64,000 nt of DNA, taken from positions 324,189-388,188 of the forward strand of contig NZ_LMEI01000009.1 in NCBI RefSeq assembly GCF_001426585.1, written 5' to 3'. The translations under genes and the position numbers were made by a program. Shown here one piece after another: positions 15,938-24,013 of the stretch (position 1 is the stretch's first letter; every line of letters begins with the position of its first letter). The stretch comes from Streptomyces sp. Root431 (GTDB lineage: Bacteria > Actinomycetota > Actinomycetes > Streptomycetales > Streptomycetaceae). The notes under the pieces are model-generated. The model saw only the letters and a program-made list of their open reading frames with translations, ran no database searches and was not told where the DNA came from.

Positions 15938-17056
15938 GTGCACGGCGCGTACCACGGCGAGTACAAGGTCCCCGGCGGCAAGCTGGTGGTCGTCGACCTC
16001 GACACCGAGGACGGCGTCCTGCGGGGCGTCCGGGTCGCGGGCGACTTCTTCCTGGAGCCCGACGAGGCGATCCTGGAGATCGACCGGGCGCTGGAGGGCG
16101 CGCCGGTCGACACGGACGCGGCGGGGCTCGCGGCGCGGATCGACGCGGCTCTCCCGCCGGGCACGCAGATGTTCGGGCTGACCTCCGAGGGCGTCGGGAT
16201 CGCCGTTCGCCGGGCCCTCGCGCACGCCACGGACTGGACCGACTACGACTGGCAGCTGATCCACGAGCCGCCGCAGTCGCCCGCCCTGCACATGGCCCTC
16301 GACGAGGTCCTGACGGCCGAAGTCGCGGCCGGGCGCCGCCCGCCGACGCTGCGCGTCTGGGAGTGGGGCGCGCCCGCGGTGGTGATCGGCAGCTTCCAGT
16401 CCCTGCGCAACGAGGTCGACCCGGCGGCCGCGGAGCGGCACGGCATCCAGGTGGTGCGCCGGATCAGCGGCGGCGGGGCGATGTTCATCGAGCCGGGCAA
16501 CACGATCACGTACTCGCTCTCCGTCCCCGACGCCCTCGTGCAGGGGCTCTCCTTCGCCGACAGTTACGCCTACCTCGACGACTGGGTGCTCGGCGCGCTC
16601 GGCGACATGGGGATCAAGGCCTGGTACCAGCCGCTGAACGACATCGCGACGGACGCGGGGAAGATCGCGGGCGCGGCGCAGAAGCGGATGGTCGGAAGCG
16701 GAAGCGGGAGCGGGAGCGGGAGCGGAAGCGGCGGCGCCGGTGGCGGTGGCGGTGGCGCGGTCCTGCACCACGTGACGATGGCGTACGACATCGACGCGGA
16801 CCGGATGACGGAGGTGCTGCGGATCGGCCGCGAGAAGCTCTCCGACAAGGGCACGAAGAGCGCGAAGAAGCGGGTGGACCCGCTGCGGCGCCAGACGGGG
16901 CTGCCGCGCGAGGCTGTGATCGAGCGGATGATCGCCTCCTTCCGCGGCCGGTACGGGCTGGCGGAGGGGAGCCTCACGGAGGACGAGCTGACGCGCGCGA
17001 AGGAGCTGGCGGAGACGAAGTTCGGCACGGCGGAGTGGACGGCCCGGGTGCCGTAG
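15938..17056 (+). CDS. lplA: Lipoate--protein ligase family protein with inserted Gly/Ser tract
   Basis: Attaches lipoate to carrier lysines of 2-oxoacid dehydrogenases or the glycine cleavage system. From the GTG at 15938 (GGGAGGG site upstream) it has 372 residues. Residues 1-95 are an accessory LplB/Lip_prot_lig_C-like domain placed at the N-terminus. Residues about 105-280 are the catalytic fold: LRVWEWGAPAVVIGSFQ, the lipoate-loop RRISGGGAMF, and the lysine region DIATDAGKIAGAAQKR. A Gly/Ser/Ala tract of 21 residues then interrupts the fold before AVLHHVTMAYDID. The frame is intact on both sides, so the gene is probably functional. Confidence 0.9.
   Translation: MHGAYHGEYKVPGGKLVVVDLDTEDGVLRGVRVAGDFFLEPDEAILEIDRALEGAPVDTDAAGLAARIDAALPPGTQMFGLTSEGVGIAVRRALAHATDWTDYDWQLIHEPPQSPALHMALDEVLTAEVAAGRRPPTLRVWEWGAPAVVIGSFQSLRNEVDPAAAERHGIQVVRRISGGGAMFIEPGNTITYSLSVPDALVQGLSFADSYAYLDDWVLGALGDMGIKAWYQPLNDIATDAGKIAGAAQKRMVGSGSGSGSGSGSGGAGGGGGGAVLHHVTMAYDIDADRMTEVLRIGREKLSDKGTKSAKKRVDPLRRQTGLPREAVIERMIASFRGRYGLAEGSLTEDELTRAKELAETKFGTAEWTARVP
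16694..16756 (+). repeat. Hexanucleotide repeat encoding a Gly-Ser tract inside lplA
   Basis: Six consecutive GGAAGC/GGGAGC units (16694-16729) are followed by GGC/GGT codons to 16756. They encode alternating Gly-Ser and then poly-Gly, 21 residues in all. The length is a multiple of three, so the frame is kept. It looks like slippage-driven expansion in a surface loop. Confidence 0.92.
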
Positions 17057-17088
17057 GAGGGCCCTCCCCCGCTGCCTAGGCTGTCGGC

Positions 17089-17979
17089 ATGCTGATGCGT
17101 GTCGAGGGCCCCGTGAAGCCCGGTCTGCGGATGGAGAGCGCCGACGGGCGGCGGCTGGTGCTGACCCAGAGCGGGGTTCCGGTGCTGTTCGCCCGGCAGC
17201 GGGTCACCTGGTACGGGCTGCACTACGCGCGGACAGCCCGGTACGTCTCGCCACTGGAGCCCTTGCGGGCGGAACTGGCCCGCGCTGTCGCCGAGTTCGC
17301 GGATCCCGGCTCGGAGGAGTGGACGGAGCGCTGGGCCGCGCACGGCGGTGCGGCGCTCCGATCGGCGGACGACGGGCCGCTCCACGAGGGCGAGTGGCAT
17401 CTCGCCCCGGACGCGCAGCGCTGGTTCGTGGACGGCAATTGGCCGAAACTGCTCGCCCATGACCCGGACCGGGGCCACCTCACCTGGTTCGGCTACGGCG
17501 ACCCGGACGAGGACGCGCGGGACCTGCTGCCGCTGCGGGCCCTGTCGCACCCGGAGGCGCCCCGGGTGAAGGCGTACCGCCGCCAGTACCGGGAGGGGGT
17601 CCTGCCGCCGGTGTTCGCGTGGTGGATCAGCGGGCTCAACTCCCCCGTGGTCCTCGACGGTCACGACCGGCTGACGGCGGCGCTCGCGGAGGGCGGCCGT
17701 CCGCGGGTCCTGCTCCTCTCCCTGGCCGTGGACGCCCGGTGGATCGCGCTCTGCGCGGAGGGGCCCGCGAAGGAGTACGAGCAGCGGATCGCCGGCCTGG
17801 ACGGACCGCTCGGCCCCTCCCGCGTCGCGCACGCGAGCCGTGAGTTCGCGAACAGGCTCCGGTCGATCACCCACACCCCGGACCTGACCCGCGCCTGGCC
17901 CTTCCCCGGCGGGCCCGCGGCGTGGGACGCGGCGGCGGCCGCGCACGTCCCGGGATGGGCCCCCGACGCGGACCGGTGA
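17089..17979 (+). CDS. Hypothetical protein, ParB-like LDGHDRL motif
   Basis: A 296-residue soluble protein that I do not recognise. There is no signal peptide or membrane segment, and it is rich in Trp and Arg. The segment SPVVLDGHDRLTAALAEGGR near residue 185 resembles the LDGHxRLxAA box of ParB/sulfiredoxin-like folds, which bind or hydrolyse nucleotides in some members, but the rest does not match a full ParB domain. It follows lplA by 32 bases on the same strand and may be cotranscribed. The coding call rests on strong third-position GC and length. Confidence 0.75.
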   Translation: MLMRVEGPVKPGLRMESADGRRLVLTQSGVPVLFARQRVTWYGLHYARTARYVSPLEPLRAELARAVAEFADPGSEEWTERWAAHGGAALRSADDGPLHEGEWHLAPDAQRWFVDGNWPKLLAHDPDRGHLTWFGYGDPDEDARDLLPLRALSHPEAPRVKAYRRQYREGVLPPVFAWWISGLNSPVVLDGHDRLTAALAEGGRPRVLLLSLAVDARWIALCAEGPAKEYEQRIAGLDGPLGPSRVAHASREFANRLRSITHTPDLTRAWPFPGGPAAWDAAAAAHVPGWAPDADR

Positions 17980-18102
17980 CCGCGTCCCGCCTTGATCGTT
18001 GAAGTCCGGACGGGCCGGAACGGGCCGTGGTGACGGTCAGAGGAAACGTCTCCGCATGCCACCGCCGGCCCCGGGAGACGCCGCCGACAGTTCGGAGATG
18101 CC

Positions 18103-18933
18103 GTGGGACGCATGGGAAGCATGGGACGGACGAGAAGGCTCATGGCCGCGGTCACGGGGGCGGTGCTGGCCGTGATCCCGATCGGCCCCGCCCCGGCCGC
18201 GCACGCCATCGTCGGAGGTCAGGAGGCCAAGCCGCACCAGTACCCCTTCATGGCGGGGCTCGTGGACCTCGCCGAGCAGCGGGTGATGTGCGGCGGGGCG
18301 CTCGTCTCCGACCGGTACGTGCTCACCGCCGCCCACTGTCTGACCGGCTCCTACAGCAGCCCCACCCGGGTGGGCGTCCTCCTCGGCGACCACGACCTGA
18401 CGACCGGGGCCGACAGCCCGTACACCGTCCTGGCGACGCCGGAACGGTTCGTCGTGCACCCCGACTACGACCCGGAGACCCAGCGCAACGACATCGCGCT
18501 CGTCCGGCTGGCCGAACCGGTCGCGTTCAACCGCGGCGTGGGCCCGGTCGGGCTGCCCGCCCCGTACGCGCACGGCACCTTCGACCACACGCAGGTCGAG
18601 GTCCCCGGCTGGGGCGCCACCTCCTTCGGCGGCGGGACCTCCGACGTCCTGCGCACCGTGGTCCTCGGCACGATGAGCAACCCGACCTGCGTGGACCGGG
18701 GCATGTCCCAGGTCGCCTCCCCGCAGATCTGCACCTACTCCCCCGGGCGGGACACCTGCCTGTACGACTCCGGCGGCCCCCTGGTCCACCGGATCGGGCG
18801 GAAGCCGTACCTGGTCGGCCTGGTCTCCTACGGCAAGGGGTGCGCCACCGACACCCCCGCCGTGAACACCCGCGTCTGGTCCTACCTCAGCTGGATCGGG
18901 AAGACGACGGGGAAGCGCCCCGCCGCCTCATGA
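18103..18933 (+). CDS. Secreted trypsin-like serine protease (S1 family)
   Basis: A 276-residue secreted protease. A signal peptide covers about residues 1-34 (ends APAAHA), and the mature chain begins IVGGQEAKPHQYPF, so almost no propeptide remains. The triad is His in LTAAHCL, Asp in NDIALV and Ser in YDSGGPL. Six residues before the Ser is Asp (DTCLYDSGGP), which predicts trypsin specificity for Arg/Lys. The residue just before the DSGG Asp, normally Gly (G193) in the oxyanion hole, is Tyr. Several ATG/GTG starts are possible; GTG 18103 has a GGAGA site. Its last 47 bases overlap the convergent NCS1 gene. Confidence 0.9.
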   Translation: MGRMGSMGRTRRLMAAVTGAVLAVIPIGPAPAAHAIVGGQEAKPHQYPFMAGLVDLAEQRVMCGGALVSDRYVLTAAHCLTGSYSSPTRVGVLLGDHDLTTGADSPYTVLATPERFVVHPDYDPETQRNDIALVRLAEPVAFNRGVGPVGLPAPYAHGTFDHTQVEVPGWGATSFGGGTSDVLRTVVLGTMSNPTCVDRGMSQVASPQICTYSPGRDTCLYDSGGPLVHRIGRKPYLVGLVSYGKGCATDTPAVNTRVWSYLSWIGKTTGKRPAAS

Positions 18934-20419
18934 GGGCGGTGTAGAGGAGCAGGGAGGCGGCGAGTCCCACGGCCCAGCCGTAGTCGGCGAGGGGCTTGAG
19001 GAAGGGGACCAGGCCGTCCTCGGGGAAGGGGCCGGTGCCCGGCGCAGAGTGGGAGCCGCCGACGGCGAGGACGCCGCCGACCGCGAACGCGAGGACGGCC
19101 GCCGGGTTCCAGCCGCCCCGGTACCAGTACGGCCCGTCCGCCCGGTACAGCCCTTCGAGGTCGAGGGCGGTGCGGCGGACGATCCAGTAGTCGGCGATGA
19201 GGATGCCGGCCACGGTGCCGAGGAGACCGCCCACGAGGCCGAGCCAGGTGAAGATGTACAGCTCGGGGGTGGCGGTGAGCTTCCACGGCATGATCAGGAC
19301 ACCGACGACACCCGTGATCAGCGCGCCGGTACGGAAGTTCACGAGCTTCGGCGCCAGGTTGGCGAGGTCGTACGCCGGGGAGACGACGTTCGCCGCGATG
19401 TTGACCGAGAGCGTCGCGACGAGGACGGTCACCAGGGCGAAGAGCAGGCCGAAGACGCTGTCGGCCTTGGCGGCGAGCGCCACCGGGTCCCAGACGGGCG
19501 CCCCGTACACGGCCTGCGAGCCGGAGGTGACGAGCACCGAGAGCAGCGCGAACAAGGTCATGGTGGTGGGCAGACCGAGGGTTTGACCGAGGACCTGGGA
19601 GCGCTGGCCTGCGCCGAAGCGGGTGAAGTCGGGGATGTTGAGGCTGAGCGTCGCCCAGAAGGCGATCATGCCCATGAGCGCGGGGAAGAAGACGGGCCAG
19701 AAGTCGGCGCCCCAGCCGAGCCGGGAGGGCTGGTCGAGGAGGGGCCCGAGGCCACCGGCCTTGACGGCGATCCAGCCGAGCAGGACGAGCGCGCCGACGA
19801 TGACGAAGGGCGCGGCCCAGTTCTCGAAGCGGCGCAGGGCGTCCATGCCCCGGTAGATGATGGCGAGTTCGAGGGCCCAGAACAGGACGAAGCAGAGCCA
19901 GAGGGTCCACGGCTGGCCGCCGACCCTCGACGCCTCCGCCCAACTGCCGCCGAAGACCTTGTCCAGGAGGATGAAGACGCCCTGTCCGCCGATCCAGGTC
20001 TGGATGCCGAACCATGCGCAGGCGACGCCCGCGCGGATGAGGGCGGGCAGGTTGGCGCCGCGCAGTCCGAAGGAGGCGCGGGCGAGGACCGGGAAGGGGA
20101 TGCCGTACTTGGGGCCGGCGTGCCCGGTCAGGAGCATCGGCACCAGGACCACGACGTTGGCGAGGGCGATGGTGAGGACGGCCTGCTTCCAGTCCATGCC
20201 GAGCGCGATGAGACCGGAGGCCAGCATCCAGGACGGGATGTTGTGGGCCATGCCGACCCAGAGGGCCGTGAAGTTGTACGTGGTCCAGCGGCGCTCCGCG
20301 ACGGGGACGGGAAGCAGGTCGTCGTTGACGAAGCGGGGGTCGGCGGGGGCCGTGCCGGGCGCGAGCTCGGCGCGGTCGTCGGATATGCCGGGTCTTCCGG
20401 AGGGGACGGTGTCGGTCAT
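18887..20419 (-). CDS. NCS1 family nucleobase/hydantoin/allantoin transporter
   Basis: A 510-residue permease with about twelve membrane helices. The family marker NFTALWVGMAHNIPSWMLAS is at about residues 48-67. Others are KYGIPFPVLARASFGLRGANLPALIRAG and FWATLSLNIPDFTRFG, which mark the cytosine/purine/allantoin/hydantoin (Mhp1-like) group. It probably imports the substrate of the dihydropyrimidinase operon at 24.6-29.2 kb, which lies on the same strand but 4.2 kb away. The 3' end overlaps the protease gene by 47 bases. The exact ligand is not determinable. Confidence 0.92.
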   Translation of the reverse strand: MTDTVPSGRPGISDDRAELAPGTAPADPRFVNDDLLPVPVAERRWTTYNFTALWVGMAHNIPSWMLASGLIALGMDWKQAVLTIALANVVVLVPMLLTGHAGPKYGIPFPVLARASFGLRGANLPALIRAGVACAWFGIQTWIGGQGVFILLDKVFGGSWAEASRVGGQPWTLWLCFVLFWALELAIIYRGMDALRRFENWAAPFVIVGALVLLGWIAVKAGGLGPLLDQPSRLGWGADFWPVFFPALMGMIAFWATLSLNIPDFTRFGAGQRSQVLGQTLGLPTTMTLFALLSVLVTSGSQAVYGAPVWDPVALAAKADSVFGLLFALVTVLVATLSVNIAANVVSPAYDLANLAPKLVNFRTGALITGVVGVLIMPWKLTATPELYIFTWLGLVGGLLGTVAGILIADYWIVRRTALDLEGLYRADGPYWYRGGWNPAAVLAFAVGGVLAVGGSHSAPGTGPFPEDGLVPFLKPLADYGWAVGLAASLLLYTALMRRRGASPSSSRSS

Positions 20420-20710
20420 GGGCGGCGGAACCCTTCGTTCGTTCGACGGGGACGGAACGATGCCGTGCGGGGCGTGGGGGTTCGTTGGTAGCTACCCGGA
20501 CGTAGCCCCCGGCATACACGGCACGGGCTCCCCGGCACGCGCCCGACGGCCGGCCGACCCTCCGCCGGCCCTCGGCCGCGACCCTTGCCGGGCACGAGAT
20601 GCAGGGCCGGATCGTCCACGAGAGCATGGAAAGAAAGGGCAACCACCTCGCGATGACCACGCCCGGGGACGGACCGCGGTCGTGATCGCACACCGGAGGG
20701 GTGTATCGCC

Positions 20711-21064
20711 GTGAGCGACGTCAACATCTGGGACTACCACCCGAGCGCCGGATACCAGCAGGGGATCGACCTCATCGGCTACAAGGTCGAGGCGACCGAC
20801 GGCCCCATCGGGAAGATCGACAAGCACTCAGAGGAGGTGGGCTCCTCCCATCTGGTCGTCGACACCGGGGTGTGGATCTTCGGCAAGCACGTGCTGCTTC
20901 CGGCCGGGACCATCAAGCTGATCGACACCGCCGAGAAGAAGGTCCACGTCGACCGGACGAAGGACCAGATCAAGGACGCCCCCGAATTCGACGCGGCCAA
21001 GTACGGCGACGAGCCCACGTACCTGGAGCAGTTCGCCACGTACTACGGCCGGCCGCACATGTAG
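20711..21064 (+). CDS. PRC-barrel domain protein
   Basis: A 117-residue soluble protein. The core DLIGYKVEATDGPIGKIDKH, then VVDTGVWIFGKHVLLPAG, is a PRC-barrel fold, found in photosynthetic reaction-centre H subunits, RimM and many Streptomyces stress-related proteins. The GTG at 20711 has a GGAGGGG ribosome site. Its role is unknown; the family often sits with general-stress genes in Streptomyces. It is followed by a strong terminator and the convergent small hydrophobic protein. Confidence 0.88.
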   Translation: MSDVNIWDYHPSAGYQQGIDLIGYKVEATDGPIGKIDKHSEEVGSSHLVVDTGVWIFGKHVLLPAGTIKLIDTAEKKVHVDRTKDQIKDAPEFDAAKYGDEPTYLEQFATYYGRPHM

Positions 21065-21067
21065 GAC

Positions 21068-21096
21068 GGGCGCTCCCTCGGTCACCGAGAGCGCCC
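21068..21096. terminator. Strong bidirectional terminator
   Basis: GGGCGCT (21068-21074) pairs with AGCGCCC (21090-21096), and inside it CTCGGT (21077-21082) pairs with ACCGAG (21084-21089). The two stacked stems lie exactly between the converging PRC-barrel and small hydrophobic protein genes. Confidence 0.85.
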
Positions 21097-21103
21097 GCTC
21101 CGC

Positions 21104-21259
21104 TCACCACCGGTACCAACGACCGCCACCACTCCGCATCAGGAAGCCGAGCAGCCACAGCACGAGTACGGCGATCGCGACGTACCAGAGCACCTCGAGC
21201 GCGAACCCCGCACCGAACAGCACCAGAATGACGAGAAGGACGAGAAGGACGGGAACCAT
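21104..21259 (-). CDS. Small hydrophobic membrane protein
   Basis: A 51-residue protein starting at the ATG at 21259, which has a GGAGGT site 6-8 bases upstream. Two hydrophobic segments (MVPVLLVLLVILVLFGAG and EVLWYVAIAVLVLWLLGFL) are followed by a short basic and aromatic tail. It resembles the small hydrophobic stress proteins often annotated in Streptomyces, but no function can be given. The open frame continues 20 codons upstream without a ribosome site. Confidence 0.75.
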   Translation of the reverse strand: MVPVLLVLLVILVLFGAGFALEVLWYVAIAVLVLWLLGFLMRSGGGRWYRW

Positions 21260-21386
21260 GGCGGCACCTCCGTTGCCTCCGGGCCCGCCGGCAGTCCGCC
21301 ACACGGGGCCCGACACCACGGCGGCTGCCCCCTATCCTCCGGATCATGCGAGTCGTACGGCCGGCAGGTCCGAGAGTGAGAGTTCC

Positions 21387-21875
21387 ATGAGCCTCGTCAT
21401 CAGGCTTTTTCGATTCCGGCCCAGGGAACTGGAGGCCATGAATGCCGAGAGCGTTCTAGCGGAAATTCCTCTGAAGTCCGACGAAGGGCGGTTCGCGGCG
21501 GCGCATGGCACCGGGCTTCTTCTCGACCTCTCCAAGGAGTGGGATGTCGTGCATGCGGCATTCACGGGAGGGGCGGAGGACACCCGCGATGCCGGATATC
21601 AGCCCGTCCTCGGAGGCGCACTGCTGGGGCGCACCGAAACAGAGGTCCTGGTCGTTCTGGCGCCTGAGGACGTACGCGGGGTGGCGGAGCACCTCGGAGC
21701 AGTCGATCCGTGGCGTCAGGTGAACGAGAGTCTGGCCGCGATGGAATCGGTGTACGGAAGCGACATCGAGGAGAGGTTCGCGCGCTACCTGGCGACCGTA
21801 CTCCGTGACGTCGCCTCCTTCTACGCGGCAGCCGCCTCGAACGGTGATGCCGTGGTGAAGGTCGCGTATTCCTGA
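21387..21875 (+). CDS. DUF1877 (YfbM-like) family protein
   Basis: A 162-residue soluble protein. The pattern DLSKEWDVVHAAFTGG, then GGALLGRTETEVLVVLAPEDV and VNESLAAMESVYGSDIEERF, matches the DUF1877/YfbM family, which is of unknown function and often occurs in variable genomic regions. It has lower GC at third positions in its first codons than its neighbours (for example TTTTTCGATTCC), hinting at a different history. The ATG at 21387 is supported by GAGAGTGAGAG upstream. It is separated from the next gene by 144 bases. Confidence 0.75.
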   Translation: MSLVIRLFRFRPRELEAMNAESVLAEIPLKSDEGRFAAAHGTGLLLDLSKEWDVVHAAFTGGAEDTRDAGYQPVLGGALLGRTETEVLVVLAPEDVRGVAEHLGAVDPWRQVNESLAAMESVYGSDIEERFARYLATVLRDVASFYAAAASNGDAVVKVAYS

Positions 21876-22019
21876 CGCCTCCGGGCACCGACAACCCCTT
21901 CCTCTGCCGCCTCTCGCCACAGCCTGCCGTCCCGCGGCCCGGTCGCCCGGATGCGTCGAGCGGCGGACGAGGCGGCCTCGCGCCACAATGGAGCCGTGTT
22001 CCGGCTGGAAGGAGCCCCG

Positions 22020-22706
22020 GTGCCAAGTACGGGTCTGGCCTTCGGCACGCTTCCCAGGCGGCTCATCGCCCTGCCCGGCGTGTACCGCCCGCAGGCCGAC
22101 ACGTGGCTCCTCGCGGAGGCCCTCTCCCGCGAACGGGTGGACGCGGACACCGACGTGCTGGACATCGGCACCGGAACGGGTGCTCTCGCGCTGGCCGCGG
22201 CGCGTACCGGGGCCCGGGTCGAAGCCGTCGACGTCTCGTGGCCCGCGGTCATCGCGACCTGCCTGAACGCCTTCCGGCAGCGACTGCCACTGAGAGTGAC
22301 GCACGGCGACTTCGCTGCCCGGACCCGGGGCCGACGCTTCGACGTCGTCCTCACCAACCCTCCCTACGTGCCCTCGGCACAGCCCCGGCCGTCGGCGCGC
22401 GGCGCCGCCCGTGCCTGGGACGCGGGCCCCGACGGGCGGGCGGTCATCGACCGCGTCTGCGCGTGCGCGCCGGCCTTGCTGCGACCCGGTGGCGTCCTGC
22501 TGATGGTGCACTCCGGGATGTGCGGTCCACCGGCCACCGTGGCCCGTCTGGAAGCGGGCGGCCTCTCCGCCGAGGTGACGGCACGGGCCTCCGTCCCCTG
22601 GGGTCCGGTACTGCGTGCGCGGCGGACCTGGCTGCGGAAGCAGGGCCTCGCGGACGACGGCGACGAGCGCGAAGAGCTGGTGATCATCCGTGCCGAGCAC
22701 CCCTGA
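22020..22706 (+). CDS. HemK2/MTQ2-type protein methyltransferase
   Basis: SAM-dependent methyltransferase of 228 residues. Motif I is VLDIGTGTGALALAAAR (about 42-58) and the catalytic NPPYVPS (about 108-114) marks N5-glutamine methyltransferases that modify release factors or ribosomal proteins. The GTG at 22020 is preferred over a GTG 24 bases earlier because AAGGAG lies 5 bases before it. It is first of four tightly packed genes with the CDGSH, diiron and flavin reductase-like proteins. Its target is unknown; one of the downstream redox proteins is a possibility. Confidence 0.88.
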   Translation: MPSTGLAFGTLPRRLIALPGVYRPQADTWLLAEALSRERVDADTDVLDIGTGTGALALAAARTGARVEAVDVSWPAVIATCLNAFRQRLPLRVTHGDFAARTRGRRFDVVLTNPPYVPSAQPRPSARGAARAWDAGPDGRAVIDRVCACAPALLRPGGVLLMVHSGMCGPPATVARLEAGGLSAEVTARASVPWGPVLRARRTWLRKQGLADDGDEREELVIIRAEHP

Positions 22707-22965
22707 CGGCGTGACCCCGCCGGCCACCCCTACCCCCTCGCCCCCATCGTGCCCCGCACGCCGGGTGGCCATCGACCCGCAGGGCCCGATCCTGATCGAG
22801 GGCCCGGTGGAGGTGGTGCTGGACGACGGGACCCTCGCCCGATCCGATCGGTTCGTGGTCGCGCTGTGCACGTGTCGCCGCAGCCATGCGTATCCCTGGT
22901 GCGACACGAGCCACCGCCGCCGGGAACGAGCCGTAGCGCCGTCCCAGGACAGGAGCCTCACATGA
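22690..22965 (+). CDS. CDGSH-type iron-sulfur protein
   Basis: A small 91-residue protein that should bind one [2Fe-2S] cluster through three cysteines and one histidine. The motif is CTCRRSHAYPWCDTSH near residues 60-75, where the usual CDGSH reads CDTSH. It is preceded by the typical GPILIEGPVEVV strand. Such proteins (mitoNEET-like) carry or sense electrons. The GTG at 22690 overlaps the methyltransferase by 17 bases; a GTG at 22711 is the alternative start. Its stop overlaps the diiron gene start as ATGA, so the two are coupled. Confidence 0.88.
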   Translation: MPSTPDGVTPPATPTPSPPSCPARRVAIDPQGPILIEGPVEVVLDDGTLARSDRFVVALCTCRRSHAYPWCDTSHRRRERAVAPSQDRSLT

Positions 22966-24011
22966 CCCCGCCCAGCACGAGCGTCACGGAATCCGGCCCC
23001 CGCCTCGTCGCAGCGCGGGGTGACCTGTCGGGCGCCGTGGAGAGGGCTCTTCGCGCCGGCCGGCCGCCCGCGTACACCGAGGCCAGCATCCGAAGAGCGG
23101 ATCCCTGGGGGGAGGACCTCCAGCTCGCGCTGTACCTGCTGTACGAACTCCACTACCGAGGCTTCGAAGGCGTCGACGACGCACGCGAATGGGACCCGGA
23201 CCTGCTGCGTCTGCGACGGGAGGCGGAAACCCTGTTCCTCCACGCGCTGCGTACCGCGCTCGCCGGTGCGCCCCGAACCGTCGAGGAGGCCTTCGCCCCG
23301 CTCCTCGTCGAGCAGGTGGATCCGGCCGACAGCGTCAGCCACCATCTGGAAAGCGAAGGCGAGCTGTGGCAGTTGCGCGAGTACGCGGCTCTGCGCTCCC
23401 TGTACCACCTCAAAGAGGCGGACCCGCATGCCTGGGTCATCCCGCGGCTGACCGGCCGGGCCAAGGCCGCGATGGTGGCTGTCGAGTACGACGAATTCGG
23501 CGCTGGTCACCCCGAACGCATTCACGCCCGGCTCTTCGCCGCCCTCATGACCGACCTCGGCCTCGACCCGGCCTACGGCCACTACCTGGACCACGCGCCC
23601 GCCGAGCTGCTCGCCACCGTCAACCTCATGTCCCTCTTCGGACTGCACCGGGCTCTGCGCGGCGCGCTGGTCGGCCACTTCGCCTGCGTCGAGGTCACCT
23701 CCCCGCCCGGCGCCCGAAGGCTCGCCAACGCCATGCGGCGCTGTGGTGCGGGGCCCGCCGCCGAACGCTTCTACGACGAGCACGTCGAAGCGGACGCCGT
23801 CCACGAACAGGTCGTACGGCGTGAGGTCATCGGCGGTCTCCTCGCCGACGAGCCCGAACTGGAGGCGGACATCGCCTTCGGGTGTGCGGCGACGGTCCTG
23901 CTGGAGAACCGGCTCGGAGCCCACATTCGCGCAGCGTGGTCGGCAGGGCACTCCGCTCTCCGCAGCCCCCTGCCCCCATCCCCGACCCCGCCCGCGACCC
24001 CGAGGAGCTGA
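22962..24011 (+). CDS. Haem-oxygenase-like iron-containing redox enzyme (HDO type)
   Basis: A 349-residue helical protein of the haem oxygenase-like diiron superfamily (Haem_oxygenas_2). Candidate iron ligands in order are Glu/His in LKEADPHAW (about 153-161), Glu/Asp/His in VEYDEFGAGHPERIH (about 173-187) and Asp/Glu/His in YDEHVEADAVHE (about 272-283), as in UndA, CADD and SznF-type enzymes. Its start at 22962 has an AGGAG site and overlaps the CDGSH stop. With a ferredoxin-like partner before it and a flavin reductase-like gene after it, it is the likely oxygen-activating centre of this operon. The substrate is unknown. Confidence 0.85.
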   Translation: MTPPSTSVTESGPRLVAARGDLSGAVERALRAGRPPAYTEASIRRADPWGEDLQLALYLLYELHYRGFEGVDDAREWDPDLLRLRREAETLFLHALRTALAGAPRTVEEAFAPLLVEQVDPADSVSHHLESEGELWQLREYAALRSLYHLKEADPHAWVIPRLTGRAKAAMVAVEYDEFGAGHPERIHARLFAALMTDLGLDPAYGHYLDHAPAELLATVNLMSLFGLHRALRGALVGHFACVEVTSPPGARRLANAMRRCGAGPAAERFYDEHVEADAVHEQVVRREVIGGLLADEPELEADIAFGCAATVLLENRLGAHIRAAWSAGHSALRSPLPPSPTPPATPRS

Positions 24012-24013
24012 CC

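Noticed and set aside
16570..17946. Minus-strand frame with PPPPPAPPLPLPLP run
   Set aside because: It is the complement of the Gly-Ser tract in lplA; the sense gene carries the functional motifs.
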